In this document: piece after piece, positions 8,406 to 18,731 of the stretch
How the letters are laid out: each line of letters opens with the position of its first letter
Numbering within the stretch: position 1 is the stretch's first letter
Assembly: GCA_000724175.1 (NCBI GenBank)
Contig: JPGV01000021.1
Location: forward strand, 1-38,856
Direction: 5' to 3'
Source of the DNA: [Candidatus Thermochlorobacteriaceae] bacterium GBChlB
GTDB lineage: Bacteria > Bacteroidota > Chlorobiia > Chlorobiales > Thermochlorobacteraceae
Length of the DNA stretch: 38,856 nucleotides
The notes under the pieces: generated by a model
Databases searched by the model: none
The model's input: the letters and a program-made list of their open reading frames with translations, nothing else
What the model was told of the DNA's origin: nothing
Position numbers and translations under genes: made by a program

Positions 8406-8842
8406 TGGCTGATTTTTCATCAACCGCGAAACCCCGACTTCTGGCTATCGACTACGGCTCGAAGCGCATTGGGCTTGCCAAAAGCGACCCGTTTCACCTT
8501 TTCGCGCAAAGTGTCGGCACATTCGACGAGCCGGAACTTTTCGCGCAACTTCGCTTGCTCTGTGCGGAGGGCGTCGGAAAGATTCTCGTCGGCTATCCAA
8601 CGAGCGGCGACGGCTCGGCGAACCGAATGACCGCCGTCGTTGAACAATTTATTGCCCGATTGAAAACTGAATTTCCCGACACGCCGATTGAGCCGATTGA
8701 CGAATTTGGCTCGTCGAAAAAAGCGATGCAGATTTTGGTGCAAAGTGGCGTCTCTAAGAAAGCGCGTGGTCAAAAAGGACGGTTGGATAAAGCCGCCGCC
8801 GCGCTCTTGTTACAAACCTACTTGGACACCCAACCGCGCTGA
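8405..8842 (+). CDS. ruvX: YqgF/RuvX family putative RNase H-fold nuclease
   Basis: 145 residues, the normal family size. The RNase H-like fold shows LLAIDYGSKRIGLAKSD at the N-terminus (first catalytic Asp), an ILVGYPTSGDGS strand-turn, PIEPIDEFGSSKKA (second acidic site) and KGRLDKAAAALLLQ at the end (third acidic site). In bacteria the family is linked to 16S pre-rRNA 5'-end maturation; the older Holliday-junction resolvase name is weakly supported. It starts on the stop codon of the HU-like gene. A terminator begins inside its last codons. Confidence 0.9.
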   Translation: MADFSSTAKPRLLAIDYGSKRIGLAKSDPFHLFAQSVGTFDEPELFAQLRLLCAEGVGKILVGYPTSGDGSANRMTAVVEQFIARLKTEFPDTPIEPIDEFGSSKKAMQILVQSGVSKKARGQKGRLDKAAAALLLQTYLDTQPR

Positions 8843-8860
8843 GTTTGCGCGGCTTGTTTT
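8834..8860 (+). terminator. Rho-independent terminator after ruvX
   Basis: CCGCGC (8834-8839) and GCGCGG (8847-8852) form a 6-bp all-GC stem with a 7-base loop that contains the ruvX stop codon. CTTGTTTT follows. It would separate ruvX from aspS. Confidence 0.6.
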
Positions 8861-8935
8861 CCCTGCATTTTTCCGCGCCCGAATCTTCGTGTATATTTCT
8901 GTTCTTTACTTGAATTTAATTGGTTCAGTTTATCA

Positions 8936-10705
8936 ATGGCTTATCGGACGCACTTTTGCGGCGCGCTTCGCAAAGAGGACATTTCTACAACGGTTCAGCT
9001 CGCTGGCTGGATTCATCGCAAACGCGACCATGGCGGGCTTATCTTTATTGACCTGCGCGACCATACGGGCATTTGTCAACTCGTCTTTAAACCGCAACAT
9101 ACCGATGTGTTTGAGCGCATTGAACATGTGCGCGTCGAGTCGGTTATTTGCATCACTGGCGCGGTCATTCCGCGCTCCGAAGACACGATTAACCACGAAA
9201 TTCCGACGGGCGAAATTGAAGTCGATGTTCACGCGCTCTCGATTGAAAATCTCGCCGAGCCGATGCCCTTTCCGATAGCGGACGAAACCCAAACGTCGGA
9301 AGACTTGCGTTTGAAATATCGTTTTCTCGATTTACGACGCGAGCGCTTGCACTCGAACATCATTTACCGCTCGAAGGTCATCGCTGAAATTCGAAAGTAT
9401 TTATCGGCGTTAGGATTTAATGAAATTCAGACGCCGATTTTGACGAACAGTTCACCCGAAGGCGCACGCGATTACCTTGTGCCGTCGCGCTTACATCCGG
9501 GCAAATTCTATGCGCTGCCACAAGCGCCGCAGCAATTCAAACAGCTCTTGATGGTAGCAGGGTTTGATAAGTATTTTCAAATTGCGCCGTGCTTCCGCGA
9601 CGAGGACGCCAGAGCCGACCGCAGTCCGGGCGAATTTTACCAGCTCGATATGGAAATGTCGTTTATCACGCAAGACGATTTGTTCGTCGTGCTGGAAGGA
9701 CTTTTCGACCAACTGACGAAAACGCTCTCGAAAAAACGCATTTGGCAACTGCCCTTTCCGCGCATTGCCTATCGAGATGCGATGAACCGATACGGTTCGG
9801 ACAAGCCCGACCTCCGAATTCCCTTGGAAATACAGGACGTTACAGCCATCTTTGAAAATTCGGGCTTCAAGGTATTTGCGCAAAACACAGCGAAAGGTCG
9901 CTGCGTCAAAGCACTGGTTCTCAAAGGCAAAGCCAACGAGCCGCGACTTTTTTACGACAAAGCCGAAGACTACGCCAAAACAGAGCTCGGCTTGCCCGGA
10001 CTCGCCTACATTCGCTACCGCGACGGCGAGGTGCAAAGCCCGATTTACAAATTTCTTTCCGACGCCGAAAAAGCAAAGCTGATTGAGGCGCTGAATGTTC
10101 AAACGGGCGATGTGGTCTTCTTTGCCGCCGGCGCTTGGGAGAAGACTTGCAAAGCCATGGGCACGATTCGAAATTATTTCGGCAAAACTTATCCGATCGA
10201 TAAAGATTTGCTAGCGTATTGCTGGATTGTCGATTTCCCCATGTTCGAGTATAACGAAGAGAGCAAGAAGATTGACTTTTCGCACAACCCGTTCTCAATG
10301 CCGCAAGGCGGAATGGACGCATTGCTCACGAAAGATCCGTTGGAGATTTCAGCGTTTCAATACGACATTGTTTGCAACGGCATCGAGCTTTCAAGCGGCG
10401 CGATTCGAAATCATAAGCCTGACATTATGTATAAGGCATTCGAGATTGCTGGGTATACCAAAGAAGAAACCGACGCGCGGTTTGGTCATATGATACGCGC
10501 CTTTCAGCACGGCGCGCCGCCGCACGGTGGCATTGCGCCCGGCATCGACCGCATCGTCATGCTCTACCGCGACGAACACAATATCCGCGAGGTCATTGCA
10601 TTTCCGATGAACCAAAAAGCGCAAGACCTGATGACCGGTGCGCCTTCGGATGTACACGAAAAACAACTGCGCGAACTGCACATTAAACTCGATTTGCCGA
10701 AGTAG
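8936..10705 (+). CDS. aspS: Aspartyl-tRNA synthetase, bacterial type
   Basis: It charges tRNA with aspartate. The 589 residues contain the OB-fold anticodon domain ([19 protein letters not shown] near 21-40) and class II motif 1. Motif 2 reads [20 protein letters not shown], the bacterial GAD insertion domain follows, and motif 3 lies in [17 protein letters not shown]. In the anticodon domain a His occupies the RDHGG position, which in characterised enzymes is associated with non-discriminating AspRS that also charges tRNA-Asn. That would agree with gatB in the same window. The ATG at 8936 has no obvious Shine-Dalgarno sequence, but the N-terminus [11 protein letters not shown] fits the family. 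Confidence 0.95.
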   Translation: MAYRTHFCGALRKEDISTTVQLAGWIHRKRDHGGLIFIDLRDHTGICQLVFKPQHTDVFERIEHVRVESVICITGAVIPRSEDTINHEIPTGEIEVDVHALSIENLAEPMPFPIADETQTSEDLRLKYRFLDLRRERLHSNIIYRSKVIAEIRKYLSALGFNEIQTPILTNSSPEGARDYLVPSRLHPGKFYALPQAPQQFKQLLMVAGFDKYFQIAPCFRDEDARADRSPGEFYQLDMEMSFITQDDLFVVLEGLFDQLTKTLSKKRIWQLPFPRIAYRDAMNRYGSDKPDLRIPLEIQDVTAIFENSGFKVFAQNTAKGRCVKALVLKGKANEPRLFYDKAEDYAKTELGLPGLAYIRYRDGEVQSPIYKFLSDAEKAKLIEALNVQTGDVVFFAAGAWEKTCKAMGTIRNYFGKTYPIDKDLLAYCWIVDFPMFEYNEESKKIDFSHNPFSMPQGGMDALLTKDPLEISAFQYDIVCNGIELSSGAIRNHKPDIMYKAFEIAGYTKEETDARFGHMIRAFQHGAPPHGGIAPGIDRIVMLYRDEHNIREVIAFPMNQKAQDLMTGAPSDVHEKQLRELHIKLDLPK

Positions 10706-10760
10706 CGAGGTGTCAGGTTTAGCGTTCACAAAATTCTAAAAAATCAACTGCTGAAATTCT

Positions 10761-11132
10761 ATGCCGCGTCTGGATTACGATGAGACCTGCGTTTTCTGCA
10801 AGATTATTGCGGATAAAATTCCCTCCAAAAAAATCTACAACGACGACACCATCGCTGCGTTTCATGACATCGCGCCTGTTGCACCTGTGCATGTTCTCGT
10901 TGTGCCAAAAGTTCATATTGAGACGCTGAACGACCTCTCGGCAGATGATGCTGCGCTCGTCGGAAAACTCATCGTCGTTGCCAAAGACCTTGCCAAGCAG
11001 TTGGGCATCGCTGAATCGGGCTACCGCTTCGGGTTCAATTGCGGACGAGACGGCGGACAAACCGTGTTTCACATTCACGGGCATTTGATTGGCGGCGTAT
11101 CAATGGGCTGGCCTCCGTTTCCCAAAGGCTGA
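10761..11132 (+). CDS. HIT-family nucleotide hydrolase/transferase (HINT-like)
   Basis: 123 residues. A CVFC pair at residues 10-13 and the histidine triad FHIHGHLIGG (His104, His106, His108) identify a HINT-branch protein, which typically hydrolyses nucleoside phosphoramidates or AMP adducts. The HVLVVPKVHIETL strand and the C-terminal GWPPFPKG tail are also typical. It follows aspS after 55 bases in the same direction. The physiological substrate in bacteria is generally unclear. Confidence 0.92.
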   Translation: MPRLDYDETCVFCKIIADKIPSKKIYNDDTIAAFHDIAPVAPVHVLVVPKVHIETLNDLSADDAALVGKLIVVAKDLAKQLGIAESGYRFGFNCGRDGGQTVFHIHGHLIGGVSMGWPPFPKG

Positions 11133-11198
11133 AAAGTCCATTCGATTCGCTATTTTGTTGAAATAACTGTCAAATCCAATTGACTGTATCGGCGTTGT

Positions 11199-11528
11199 AT
11201 GGAAAATAAGCGTATCTCCGCCCTCAAAGGCTTCTTGGAAAAAGACCCAAACGATTCCTTCTCACGCTATGCGCTGGCGCTAGAATACGTCAATTCGGAA
11301 CAATATCCCAACGCCGTCCGCGAGTTCGAAACGCTCTTGACACTCGACCCAAACTACACCGCAACTTACTACCATTACGGAAAAATTTACGAGAAACTTG
11401 GTCAGCCCGATAAGGCAAAAGACTTATACCAAAGAGGCATTGCGCTGACTGCCGCGCGCGGAGAGACGCACGCCAATAAAGAACTTCGCGAAGCCCTGTT
11501 TATGCTAACAGGCGGCAATGAAGATTAG
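11199..11528 (+). CDS. Small tetratricopeptide-repeat protein
   Basis: 109 residues with two to three TPR-like helical pairs: an NDSFSRYALALEYVN helix, an AVREFETLLTLDPNY repeat and an ATYYHYGKIYEKLGQPDKAKDLY repeat near residues 49-78. There is no signal peptide, so it is probably a cytoplasmic interaction module. It ends 29 bases before a large exported-protein gene; its partner is unknown. The ATG at 11199 begins a typical soluble N-terminus. Confidence 0.8.
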   Translation: MENKRISALKGFLEKDPNDSFSRYALALEYVNSEQYPNAVREFETLLTLDPNYTATYYHYGKIYEKLGQPDKAKDLYQRGIALTAARGETHANKELREALFMLTGGNED

Positions 11529-11557
11529 GATAATTCAAAAAATCAAACGGAGGAACT

Positions 11558-14305
11558 ATGAAACTTCGCTGTATCGTGTTGGCAGTTATTTCGTTGCTGC
11601 TTTTTTGGGCGGCAGACGGATTGGCGCAAGACCGACAATTAAACGTGCGCTACGGGCAGGCTCAGGAAGGGCAGCCTTTTGAAGTGCGCATTGAGCCGCC
11701 GCAAAATGTGCAGGTAGTGCGTGCCGTCGTGCGATTCAAAGTCTTCGGCTCGTCGGATTATCGCGATATTGAAGCGCAGCCCGCTGGCAATGTGCTCTCT
11801 GCTGTCATTCAGGGTAAAGATGTCGAGATTCCCTCGATTGAGTTTTTCGTCGTGGCGTTGCTGAGCGACAACTCACGTTTGACATTTCCTGCCATCTCGC
11901 CTGAAGCCAACCCTGTCAGCGTAACCGTGCGCCCGACACCCGAAGACGATAACGTGATTATCGTCTCGCCCACAAGGGACGAAACCATTTTGAACGATGA
12001 AGCCGTGATTTCATTTAGTTTTTACCGGGTGAGCGCCCGCGTCGATAAAAGTAAAACTGATTTGTTCGTCAACGGCGTCAATGTTACAGAGCGAGCGGTG
12101 TTCAGCGAGAACTTGGTCTCTTATGTGCCAGAGCGCAGTTTACCTGTCGGCGTCAATCGCGCAACCATCATCGTGCGCGATTCCAAAGGCGATGTGATTG
12201 GCACTGCAACGACCTACTTCAACACTATGTCGCGCGACGACATCGGCAAGCCGACTGTGGAACCGGGACAACCTGTGCGTGTTACCTCGCAAAACTCTGT
12301 TGAACTTCGCAGCGAGCGCATCGCCGACAGCACCATCAACTATGCGCGTTTGAACCTCAATGTCGACGGCAGTTGGCAATGGCTCAACTTCGGCGCGCAA
12401 GTCTTTATCACCAATGAAGACCCGATGTTCCGTTCCAATACCGACCCAGCGTCGCGTCGTCAATCCGCAAATCGGTTTATTGGTTACGCCAAAACACCGT
12501 ATGTAGATATTCGCGCGGGCGATGTTTTTCCTGATTACAGTTACTACCTCTCCAACGGCGTGCGTGTGCGCGGCGTCGAACTCAACGCGCATCCGGGTCC
12601 AGCGCGATTGCTCGTTACCACAGGCACAAGCGCTAACGGATATGATGCACTCTTCACGGGCGCAGAGCAGCTCGTGCCGTTTGGCGCGGTTAATCGGGAT
12701 TCCACCATTGCGAGTTTGCAGCAACGCGGGTTTGTGAGAACAGACTCCTCGGCGCGCGGCGAAACATTCCGCATTCGTCAAGCATTTGGCGCGTTTCAGC
12801 GCGATTATTTCACGGCGCTGGCGGGCGTCAACAGCCAAGTGATAAAATTTGAGTTACAATTTTTGCGCATTTCGGAACGGGGCGGATTGAGCAACTTGCG
12901 CCGAGTTGATATTCTTTCGCGCGGCGTCGCACCTCAGGAAAACTTAGCACTCGGTGGCACGTTCCGCGTTAGCCCAATTGCCAATGTGGTTGAACTCTTC
13001 GCCGACGCCGGCTTCTCGCTTTCAAACCGCGACATCACAGACGGCAGTCTCACGGCAGTGCAAGTCGATTCGATTACTGGCAACGTCGGCGTTGTCGATG
13101 CGCTTAGCAAAGTACCACTCATCGGCAGTTATCAAAACTTGACGAACTTAATCACTGTCAACACCAGTTTTTTTCCGCTCTTGCCGCTCGATGGGTCGTC
13201 GCTTGCGTGGCGCATCGGCGGGTCGTTCAACTATGTGGGTGAGTCGTTTGGCAATTTTCTTCGCGCCGAGTTTATTCGTCAAGGTGCGAACTTCCAGTCG
13301 TTTGGCTTAGCGTTCTATCAGCCCGATGTGCAAGGCATTCGTTTGAGCGACCGACTGCGTGTTTTGGACAACCGCCTCATTTTCTCGCTCGGCTTCGAGA
13401 GCCTTTCCGACAACCTCTTGAAACAGCGCGACCGCCGACTACGGCTTGGCGGCACGCTTGACGCAACAACCACGCGCTCGCTCTTTCGCGCTGGTGTCTC
13501 GGCGTTTCCCGGACAAGGGCTGCCGACAGGGCGCATTGAGTTCCAAATTCAAACTAACAAAAATCCATTTGCAGCCACGTTCCGCGACAGCGTCGGCATT
13601 GGCGCGACGGTCAGAATTGACAACCTGAGCGGTGTGAGTTTGCAAAACGATAACAGCACAACGAGCTTCACCTTTGATATTCAACATGGGTTTGACATTG
13701 CGCCGCAATCGAGTCTTTCGCTCGGACTCACCACCGTTTTTGCTAACCGAACCGACAACCGCAACTTCACGCCATTTGCCTCGCTTCAAGGGTTGATTTT
13801 GGCGACAGCAGACACGCTCTTCGGCGGCGTGCGTTACTCGCAAAGCGACCTCTTGCAAGTCTCGCAAGATTTTTCCAGCCGCTCGATTTTGCTGTCTGGC
13901 AATCTGACGCTCGACAAATACTTGCGGGCAAGTTTGGGTCTTTCGAATCAGCAAAGCCGCTTTGCTGTGTTGGATACCGTCAGAGGCGCGAACCGCCTTC
14001 CTGCATCGCCGCTTCGTTTAGCCGCAACGCCGCGCGAACAAGTGTTCAATTCCGTTGATGTCTCAGTTACTTATGGCTTTTTGGAAAATACACTTCGCGC
14101 AACGCTGCGCGGCGGCATCACCTTTGGCGACTTCCAGCGCTCGCTGGCAGGGGTTGCTCTTCTTTACGACATCACGCAGTCAATGCAACTTTCAGGCGAT
14201 GTAAATTTGTTTTTCAACAACGGCGCGGTCGTCAACGGCATCACGGTTCGCAGCAGCACCGACGTGATTGCCGCGCTGCGTTATCAAATTGTGTTTGGAA
14301 ATTAA
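11558..14305 (+). CDS. Large exported, probably outer-membrane beta-rich protein
   Basis: 915 residues, with a strong Shine-Dalgarno CGGAGGA (11548-11554) four bases before the ATG. A signal peptide covers residues 1-24 (hydrophobic core, cleavage near GLAQ). Residues about 25-220 are beta-rich and look like Ig-type domains, including a [22 protein letters not shown]-like segment. From about 230 to the end, alternating polar and hydrophobic strands with many Asn, Asp and Arg turns suggest a long beta-barrel or surface domain, ending LRYQIVFGN. There are almost no cysteines. No named family is recognised. clpB follows after 20 bases, which may reflect co-transcription rather than shared function. 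Confidence 0.75.
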   Translation: MKLRCIVLAVISLLLFWAADGLAQDRQLNVRYGQAQEGQPFEVRIEPPQNVQVVRAVVRFKVFGSSDYRDIEAQPAGNVLSAVIQGKDVEIPSIEFFVVALLSDNSRLTFPAISPEANPVSVTVRPTPEDDNVIIVSPTRDETILNDEAVISFSFYRVSARVDKSKTDLFVNGVNVTERAVFSENLVSYVPERSLPVGVNRATIIVRDSKGDVIGTATTYFNTMSRDDIGKPTVEPGQPVRVTSQNSVELRSERIADSTINYARLNLNVDGSWQWLNFGAQVFITNEDPMFRSNTDPASRRQSANRFIGYAKTPYVDIRAGDVFPDYSYYLSNGVRVRGVELNAHPGPARLLVTTGTSANGYDALFTGAEQLVPFGAVNRDSTIASLQQRGFVRTDSSARGETFRIRQAFGAFQRDYFTALAGVNSQVIKFELQFLRISERGGLSNLRRVDILSRGVAPQENLALGGTFRVSPIANVVELFADAGFSLSNRDITDGSLTAVQVDSITGNVGVVDALSKVPLIGSYQNLTNLITVNTSFFPLLPLDGSSLAWRIGGSFNYVGESFGNFLRAEFIRQGANFQSFGLAFYQPDVQGIRLSDRLRVLDNRLIFSLGFESLSDNLLKQRDRRLRLGGTLDATTTRSLFRAGVSAFPGQGLPTGRIEFQIQTNKNPFAATFRDSVGIGATVRIDNLSGVSLQNDNSTTSFTFDIQHGFDIAPQSSLSLGLTTVFANRTDNRNFTPFASLQGLILATADTLFGGVRYSQSDLLQVSQDFSSRSILLSGNLTLDKYLRASLGLSNQQSRFAVLDTVRGANRLPASPLRLAATPREQVFNSVDVSVTYGFLENTLRATLRGGITFGDFQRSLAGVALLYDITQSMQLSGDVNLFFNNGAVVNGITVRSSTDVIAALRYQIVFGN

Positions 14306-14325
14306 CCTCTAACTCAGGGCATGAG

Positions 14326-15651
14326 ATGAACTTTAATCCAAATCGATTTACGCTGCGCGCGCAAGAGGCTTTCCAAGATGCAGCCGCACGCGCCAGCCGA
14401 AGCAAACACCAACAGCTTGAACCAGAACATTTGCTGTGGGCACTTCTTTCAAAGCGCGAGAACATTGCATTTCAACTTTGCGAGAAACTTGGCGTGCAAA
14501 CGGAAACCATTGTCGCTGTTTTGGAGCGCGAAATCGAGCGTTTTCCGAAGGTAACAGGTGCCAGCGTTACAGGGCAATATCTTTCCGTCGCGCTTAGCAA
14601 AGCGTTGGACATCGCTGCCGAAGAAGCTGAAAAATTGAACGACGAATACATTGGCTCAGAGCATTTATTTTTAGCCATGCTCGATAGCGAGCAAAAAGTC
14701 TCGCGGCTTTTGAAAGATGCAGGCGTAACAAAAGACGGCGTGATGAAAGTCCTCGCTTCGCTGCGCGGCAATCAACGCATTACCGACCAGAACGCCGAAG
14801 ACCGCTACGACGCGCTCAAAAAATACTCGCGCGATTTAAATGAACTTGCCCGCAAAGGCAAACTCGATCCGGTCATCGGGCGCGACGAAGAAATCCGACG
14901 GGTGTTGCAAATTCTCTCGCGCCGCACAAAAAATAATCCGGTATTGATTGGCGAACCCGGCGTCGGCAAAACCGCCATTGCCGAAGGCATCGCGCAGCGC
15001 ATCGTCGCGGGCGACGTGCCCGAAAATCTAAAATCGAAACGCATTGCCGCGCTGGACGTCGCCTCGCTTGTGGCTGGCACGAAGTTTCGCGGCGACTTCG
15101 AAGAACGTTTGAAGGCGGTCGTCAATGAAGTCCAAGAGTCGGACGGCGAGGTCGTTTTGTTCATCGATGAAATCCATCTGCTCGTTGGCGCAGGTAGCTC
15201 GGAAGGCTCAATGGACGCCGCGAACATTTTGAAACCTGCACTTGCGCGTGGCGAACTGCGCTGCATCGGCGCAACGACAATGGACGAATACCGCAAGTAT
15301 ATCGAAAAAGACGCCGCCTTAGAACGGCGCTTTCAAACCGTGTTGGTGCAAGAGCCAAGCGTCGAAGACACGATTTCCATTCTGCGCGGCTTAAAGGAAA
15401 AATATGAAATTCATCATGGCGTGCGCATCACCGACGCGGCAATCGTGGCTGCGGCGGAACTCTCGAACCGCTACATCTCCGACCGCTTTTTGCCCGATAA
15501 AGCGATTGACTTAATTGACGAAGCCTCGTCCAAATTGCGTTTGGAAATCGACAGCGTGCCAGAAGAGTTGGACAAAATCAATCGTGAAATCCGCCGTTTG
15601 GAAATTGAGCGCGAGGCGCTGCGTCGCGAATTGGAAGCCGCCAAAAGTTGA
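14326..15651 (+). CDS. clpB: ClpB N-terminal half: N-domain plus first AAA+ domain only
   Basis: 441 residues. The Clp N-domain repeats occupy about 1-145 ([13 protein letters not shown], then [12 protein letters not shown]). The first AAA+ domain follows with VIGRDEEI, Walker A GEPGVGKT (209-216), pore loop GTKFRG (251-256), Walker B LFIDEIH (278-284), sensor-1 region GATTMDEY (315-322) and arginine finger in ALERRF. The protein then enters the first coiled-coil heptads and stops at TGA. ClpB is normally about 860 residues, so most of the middle domain and the whole second AAA+ domain are absent. The following 145 bases encode no remnant, and a terminator sits 26 bases after the stop. I recall, without being able to check, that Chlorobaculum tepidum also has clpB annotated as two roughly 440-residue genes. 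A lineage gene split is therefore more likely than a sequencing fault. Confidence 0.9.
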   Translation: MNFNPNRFTLRAQEAFQDAAARASRSKHQQLEPEHLLWALLSKRENIAFQLCEKLGVQTETIVAVLEREIERFPKVTGASVTGQYLSVALSKALDIAAEEAEKLNDEYIGSEHLFLAMLDSEQKVSRLLKDAGVTKDGVMKVLASLRGNQRITDQNAEDRYDALKKYSRDLNELARKGKLDPVIGRDEEIRRVLQILSRRTKNNPVLIGEPGVGKTAIAEGIAQRIVAGDVPENLKSKRIAALDVASLVAGTKFRGDFEERLKAVVNEVQESDGEVVLFIDEIHLLVGAGSSEGSMDAANILKPALARGELRCIGATTMDEYRKYIEKDAALERRFQTVLVQEPSVEDTISILRGLKEKYEIHHGVRITDAAIVAAAELSNRYISDRFLPDKAIDLIDEASSKLRLEIDSVPEELDKINREIRRLEIEREALRRELEAAKS

Positions 15652-15676
15652 TAGGTTTTATCCAAGACGGCATTAC

Positions 15677-15705
15677 AGAGCGTTCAACGATGGACGCTCT
15701 TTTCA
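15677..15705 (+). terminator. Terminator after the half-length clpB
   Basis: AGAGCGT (15677-15683) pairs with ACGCTCT (15694-15700) across a 10-base loop, then TTTCATT follows. Its position 26 bases after the stop supports a settled, properly ended clpB transcription unit. Confidence 0.6.
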
Positions 15706-15796
15706 TTATATTCCTACCGAAGCGACAGGGCATCTTACGCTTATGCGAGACCCATTTTTGCGACACAAATCTCTTTCAAACTCAACCTTCAAGTCA

Positions 15797-17230
15797 ATGG
15801 AATACGAACTTGTCGTCGGACTCGAAGTCCATTGCCAGCTCAATACGACAACCAAAGCCTTCTGCGGGTGCTCGACGGAGTTCGGCGCGCCAGCAAACAC
15901 CAATGTCTGCCCGATTTGTCTGGCTATGCCGGGCAGCTTGCCGGTTTTGAACAAGCGCGTCTTGGAATCGGCAATCAAACTGGGGCTTGCAACGAATTCC
16001 AAAATTCGGAAACGCTCAACGTTCGCCCGTAAAAATTATTTTTATCCCGATTTGCCGAAAGGCTACCAAATCTCGCAATTTGAAGACCCTATTTGTTACG
16101 ACGGGCGCGTCGAGTTTGAGCTCGACGGCAAACCGATGAGTGTGCGATTGATTCGAATTCATATCGAGGAAGATGCTGGCAAATCGATTCACGACATTGG
16201 CACGGAGACCTACATCGACGCCAATCGCTGCGGCGTGCCACTGCTTGAAATTGTCTCGCACCCCGACATTCGCTCGACCAAAGAAGCATCGGCTTATCTG
16301 CAAAAGCTACGTCAAATCGTTAGGTGGATTGGCATTTCAGACGGCAACATGGAAGAAGGCTCCTTGCGTTGCGACGCGAACGTCTCCATTCGACCGAAAG
16401 GCTCTGAGACATTTGGCACGCGAACCGAGATTAAAAATATGAACTCGTTTAAGAACGTCGAGAACGCGATTCTCTACGAAGCAGAGCGCCAGAAGCAGGT
16501 CTTGGAATCGGGCGGAAAAATTGTTCAAGAGACGCGCCTTTGGGACGTCGATAAACTGGAAACGCGCCCGATGCGCTCGAAAGAGGAAGCGCATGACTAT
16601 CGGTACTTTCCCGAACCCGACCTTGTCGCGATTGAAGCAACAGAGGAGTTCCTTGCACACATCAAAGCGGAACTGCCAGAGTTGCCCGAAGTGCGCCGCG
16701 CGCGGTTCGAGCGCGATTACAAAATTCCCGCTTACGATGCAGGCGTGCTGACAGCAGATAGAGACCTCGCCGATTACTATGAAGACGTCGCGCGCGTCTC
16801 TGGAAACGCCAAAGCTGCATCGAATTGGGTGATGGGCGACGTGCTTCGCACGCTTAAAGAAAAAATGATTGATGTGAAAAATTTTCCTATTGATGCAAAG
16901 CGGCTCGGAGAGACCATCGCACTCGTCGATAAAGGGGTTATCAGCAACGACATCGCCAAAAAACAAGTCTTTCCTGCCATGATGGAATCGAGCGATGCGC
17001 CGTCGAGCATTGTCGAGTCACGAGGGTTGGCGCAGGTCTCGGACATGGGCGCGATTGAACAAGTCGTGAACGAAATTTTATCGCTCAATCCATCGCAGCT
17101 CAATAGCTACAAGGCAGGCAAAAAAAACCTGTTTGGATTTTTCGTCGGCGAAGCAATGAAACAAATGAAGGGAAAAGCCAACCCGCAGCTCATCAACGAT
17201 ATTTTGAAACGAAAACTCGAAACGATATAA
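15797..17230 (+). CDS. gatB: Asp-tRNA(Asn)/Glu-tRNA(Gln) amidotransferase subunit B
   Basis: Subunit B of the GatCAB complex recognises mischarged tRNA and activates the amino acid for amidation. The frame is open from 15515, but the ATG at 15797 gives [15 protein letters not shown], the standard N-terminus, and 477 residues. Zinc-binding cysteines ([15 protein letters not shown]), an [18 protein letters not shown] stretch and [11 protein letters not shown]-type kinase-like motifs are present, followed by the C-terminal YqeY-like tail domain (about 400-477). gatA and gatC are not in the window, so the subunits are scattered. It pairs logically with aspS upstream. Confidence 0.95.
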   Translation: MEYELVVGLEVHCQLNTTTKAFCGCSTEFGAPANTNVCPICLAMPGSLPVLNKRVLESAIKLGLATNSKIRKRSTFARKNYFYPDLPKGYQISQFEDPICYDGRVEFELDGKPMSVRLIRIHIEEDAGKSIHDIGTETYIDANRCGVPLLEIVSHPDIRSTKEASAYLQKLRQIVRWIGISDGNMEEGSLRCDANVSIRPKGSETFGTRTEIKNMNSFKNVENAILYEAERQKQVLESGGKIVQETRLWDVDKLETRPMRSKEEAHDYRYFPEPDLVAIEATEEFLAHIKAELPELPEVRRARFERDYKIPAYDAGVLTADRDLADYYEDVARVSGNAKAASNWVMGDVLRTLKEKMIDVKNFPIDAKRLGETIALVDKGVISNDIAKKQVFPAMMESSDAPSSIVESRGLAQVSDMGAIEQVVNEILSLNPSQLNSYKAGKKNLFGFFVGEAMKQMKGKANPQLINDILKRKLETI

Positions 17231-17236
17231 GCAATT

Positions 17237-17568
17237 ATGGCGGCATCAATGCTTACCACAGAAGCGACCGATGACACGATGATTTTTACAGCGACGCAAC
17301 GCCTGCGGCGCAAGACGCTTTACTCGTCGTTGAAGTCGCCGACTCGTCGCTTATCTATGACCGCCAAACCAAGTTGCCGCTTTACGCCAAGCACGGCGTT
17401 CCCGAATACTGGATTGTCAATTTGCAAGACAAGGCGATTGAAGCGTATCGACAACCGTTTGAGAAAGGCTATCGCCAAACAACGCTGTATCAACACGGCG
17501 ATTTGATTTCCGCCGCAGCCTTTGGCGATATGGTGGTTGCGGTGTCGGACATTTTGAGCAAAAAATGA
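17237..17568 (+). pseudogene. Degraded Uma2-family (DUF820) gene
   Basis: The frame read from 17281 to the stop at 17566-17568 encodes a clear Uma2-family C-terminal half: DDFYSDATPAAQDALLVVEV, then LPLYAKHGVPEYWIVNL, and an end resembling the family's last strands. It is closed upstream by TGA at 17272-17274. A short start-like peptide (MAASMLTTEATDD) is encoded from 17237 in another frame. The N-terminal half of about 90 residues, including part of the PD-(D/E)XK nuclease-like core, is missing. The simplest reading is an internal deletion plus frameshift. A shorter TTG-initiated product (17374) is possible but would lack the core. The stop overlaps the next gene's ATG by 4 bases. Confidence 0.75.
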
Positions 17569-18053
17569 GCGACCTTCGAAACAACCCACAGCTCGAGATG
17601 ACTGTGCTAATGACGCCGGATATGGCGAACTTTTCGGGCAATGTCCATGGCGGCGCTATCCTAAAACTGCTTGACCAAGTCGCTTACGCCTGCGCCTCTC
17701 GCTATTCTGGAAACTACGTTGTTACACTCTCGGTCGACCAAGCGCAGTTCAAACAGCCAATTCATATTGGCGAGTTGGTTACGTTTTTAGCGTCGGTCAA
17801 TTATGTCGGCAGGTCGTCAATGGAAGTCGGCATTAAAGTCATTGCGGAAAATATCGCCGAGAAAACCTCGACGCATGCAATTAGTTGTTACTTCACGATG
17901 GTGGCGGTGGATAAACAAGGCAAGCCTGTTGCTGTGCCTCAACTGCCATTAGCAACGCCCGAAGAACAGCGTCGGTTTAAGCAAGGAAAGTTGCGGCGCG
18001 AATTGCGCATGGAGTTGGAGCAACGCTACTTGGACATCAAACGGACGCTTTAA
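17565..18053 (+). CDS. Hotdog-fold acyl-CoA thioesterase (paralog of the 25-498 gene)
   Basis: 162 residues with the hotdog signature GNVHGGAILKLLDQVAYACA (about 25-44), VTLSVDQAQFKQPI, SSMEVGIKV and a charged C-terminal tail. It keeps the canonical HGG that reads SGG in the paralog at 25-498. It is expected to be cytoplasmic, cleaving acyl-CoA. The start overlaps the end of the Uma2 remnant (ATGA). The stop shares the TTAA at 18050-18053 with the convergent transferase gene, leaving no intergenic space. Confidence 0.87.
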   Translation: MSDLRNNPQLEMTVLMTPDMANFSGNVHGGAILKLLDQVAYACASRYSGNYVVTLSVDQAQFKQPIHIGELVTFLASVNYVGRSSMEVGIKVIAENIAEKTSTHAISCYFTMVAVDKQGKPVAVPQLPLATPEEQRRFKQGKLRRELRMELEQRYLDIKRTL

Positions 18054-18730
18054 ATCTTCTCTTTAAGCTCTTCTATTGCGGCTTTTGTTCGACGCAGTTC
18101 GCCGAAACCACTTGATTTTACAAGCTTTCGCAGGTCGTTTATGTCGTCAATATCATACCAACGCGGAAGCGGTGCGTAAAAAATCGGCAATCCGCAAATT
18201 TGTTTAAGCGTCTCACGGTAAGTTTCAGGCGAACTGTATGGCACATTTAAAAACATGTCGGGGAAAAAGTTGTTCATACCGAGCGCATAGTAGCCGCCGT
18301 CGTCCGTTGGGCCGATGCAGACGGTTTGGCGCGGAGACGACAGGACTTCAAACGCCGCATTCAGATACGCCGTTGGTAAATCGGGCGAATCTGTGCCGAC
18401 AATCACAACGCGCTGGTAGCCTTGATGAAACACGCTTTCAAATGCCCTCGACATACGCTCGCCCAAGCCATCTCCGCTCTGCATAAACAGTGAGACATTC
18501 ATTTGTAATACATCTTGTTCGAGCGTGCCGCCGCGTCCAAGGTCGCCCGCTGCGAAGCCCAGAACATCAAGATTTTTTATTTGTTTGAATTTTTCAAACG
18601 AGTCGAGAACGAAGGCTCGATAGAGTTCGGCTGCTTGCTCTGGTGAAAGCGGGGGCCTTAGGCGCGTTTTGACATCACCAGCTTTCGCCCATTTGAAGAA
18701 AACAATCAGCGCGTTTTGAATCGACGGCAT
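18050..18730 (-). CDS. TIGR04282/DUF2064 family nucleotidyl- or glycosyltransferase-like protein
   Basis: 226 residues with a GT-A-like fold: an N-terminal LIVFFKWAKAGDVKTRL stretch, VVIVGTDSPDLP in the middle (the Asp-Ser-Pro-Asp element, residues about 112-119) and IGPTDDGGYYALG, the family hallmark. Members are annotated as rSAM/selenodomain-associated transferase 1, and the true substrate is unsettled. The methyltransferase gene upstream on the same strand ends one base away, suggesting joint action, perhaps on a glycolipid or sugar nucleotide. That link is inference. Confidence 0.85.
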   Translation of the reverse strand: MPSIQNALIVFFKWAKAGDVKTRLRPPLSPEQAAELYRAFVLDSFEKFKQIKNLDVLGFAAGDLGRGGTLEQDVLQMNVSLFMQSGDGLGERMSRAFESVFHQGYQRVVIVGTDSPDLPTAYLNAAFEVLSSPRQTVCIGPTDDGGYYALGMNNFFPDMFLNVPYSSPETYRETLKQICGLPIFYAPLPRWYDIDDINDLRKLVKSSGFGELRRTKAAIEELKEKI

Positions 18731-18731
18731 A

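Noticed and set aside
12140-12838. 232-codon open frame antisense to the 915-residue exported protein
   Set aside because: It lies wholly inside a gene with a strong start and signal peptide; its composition is Arg/Cys-rich and looks like a shadow.
15515-15796. N-terminal extension of gatB into clpB
   Set aside because: The extra 94 residues are clpB read in another frame plus a terminator; the family N-terminus begins at 15797.
15652-15796. Frameshifted continuation of clpB
   Set aside because: All three forward frames were read and none resembles the ClpB middle domain or second AAA+ domain.
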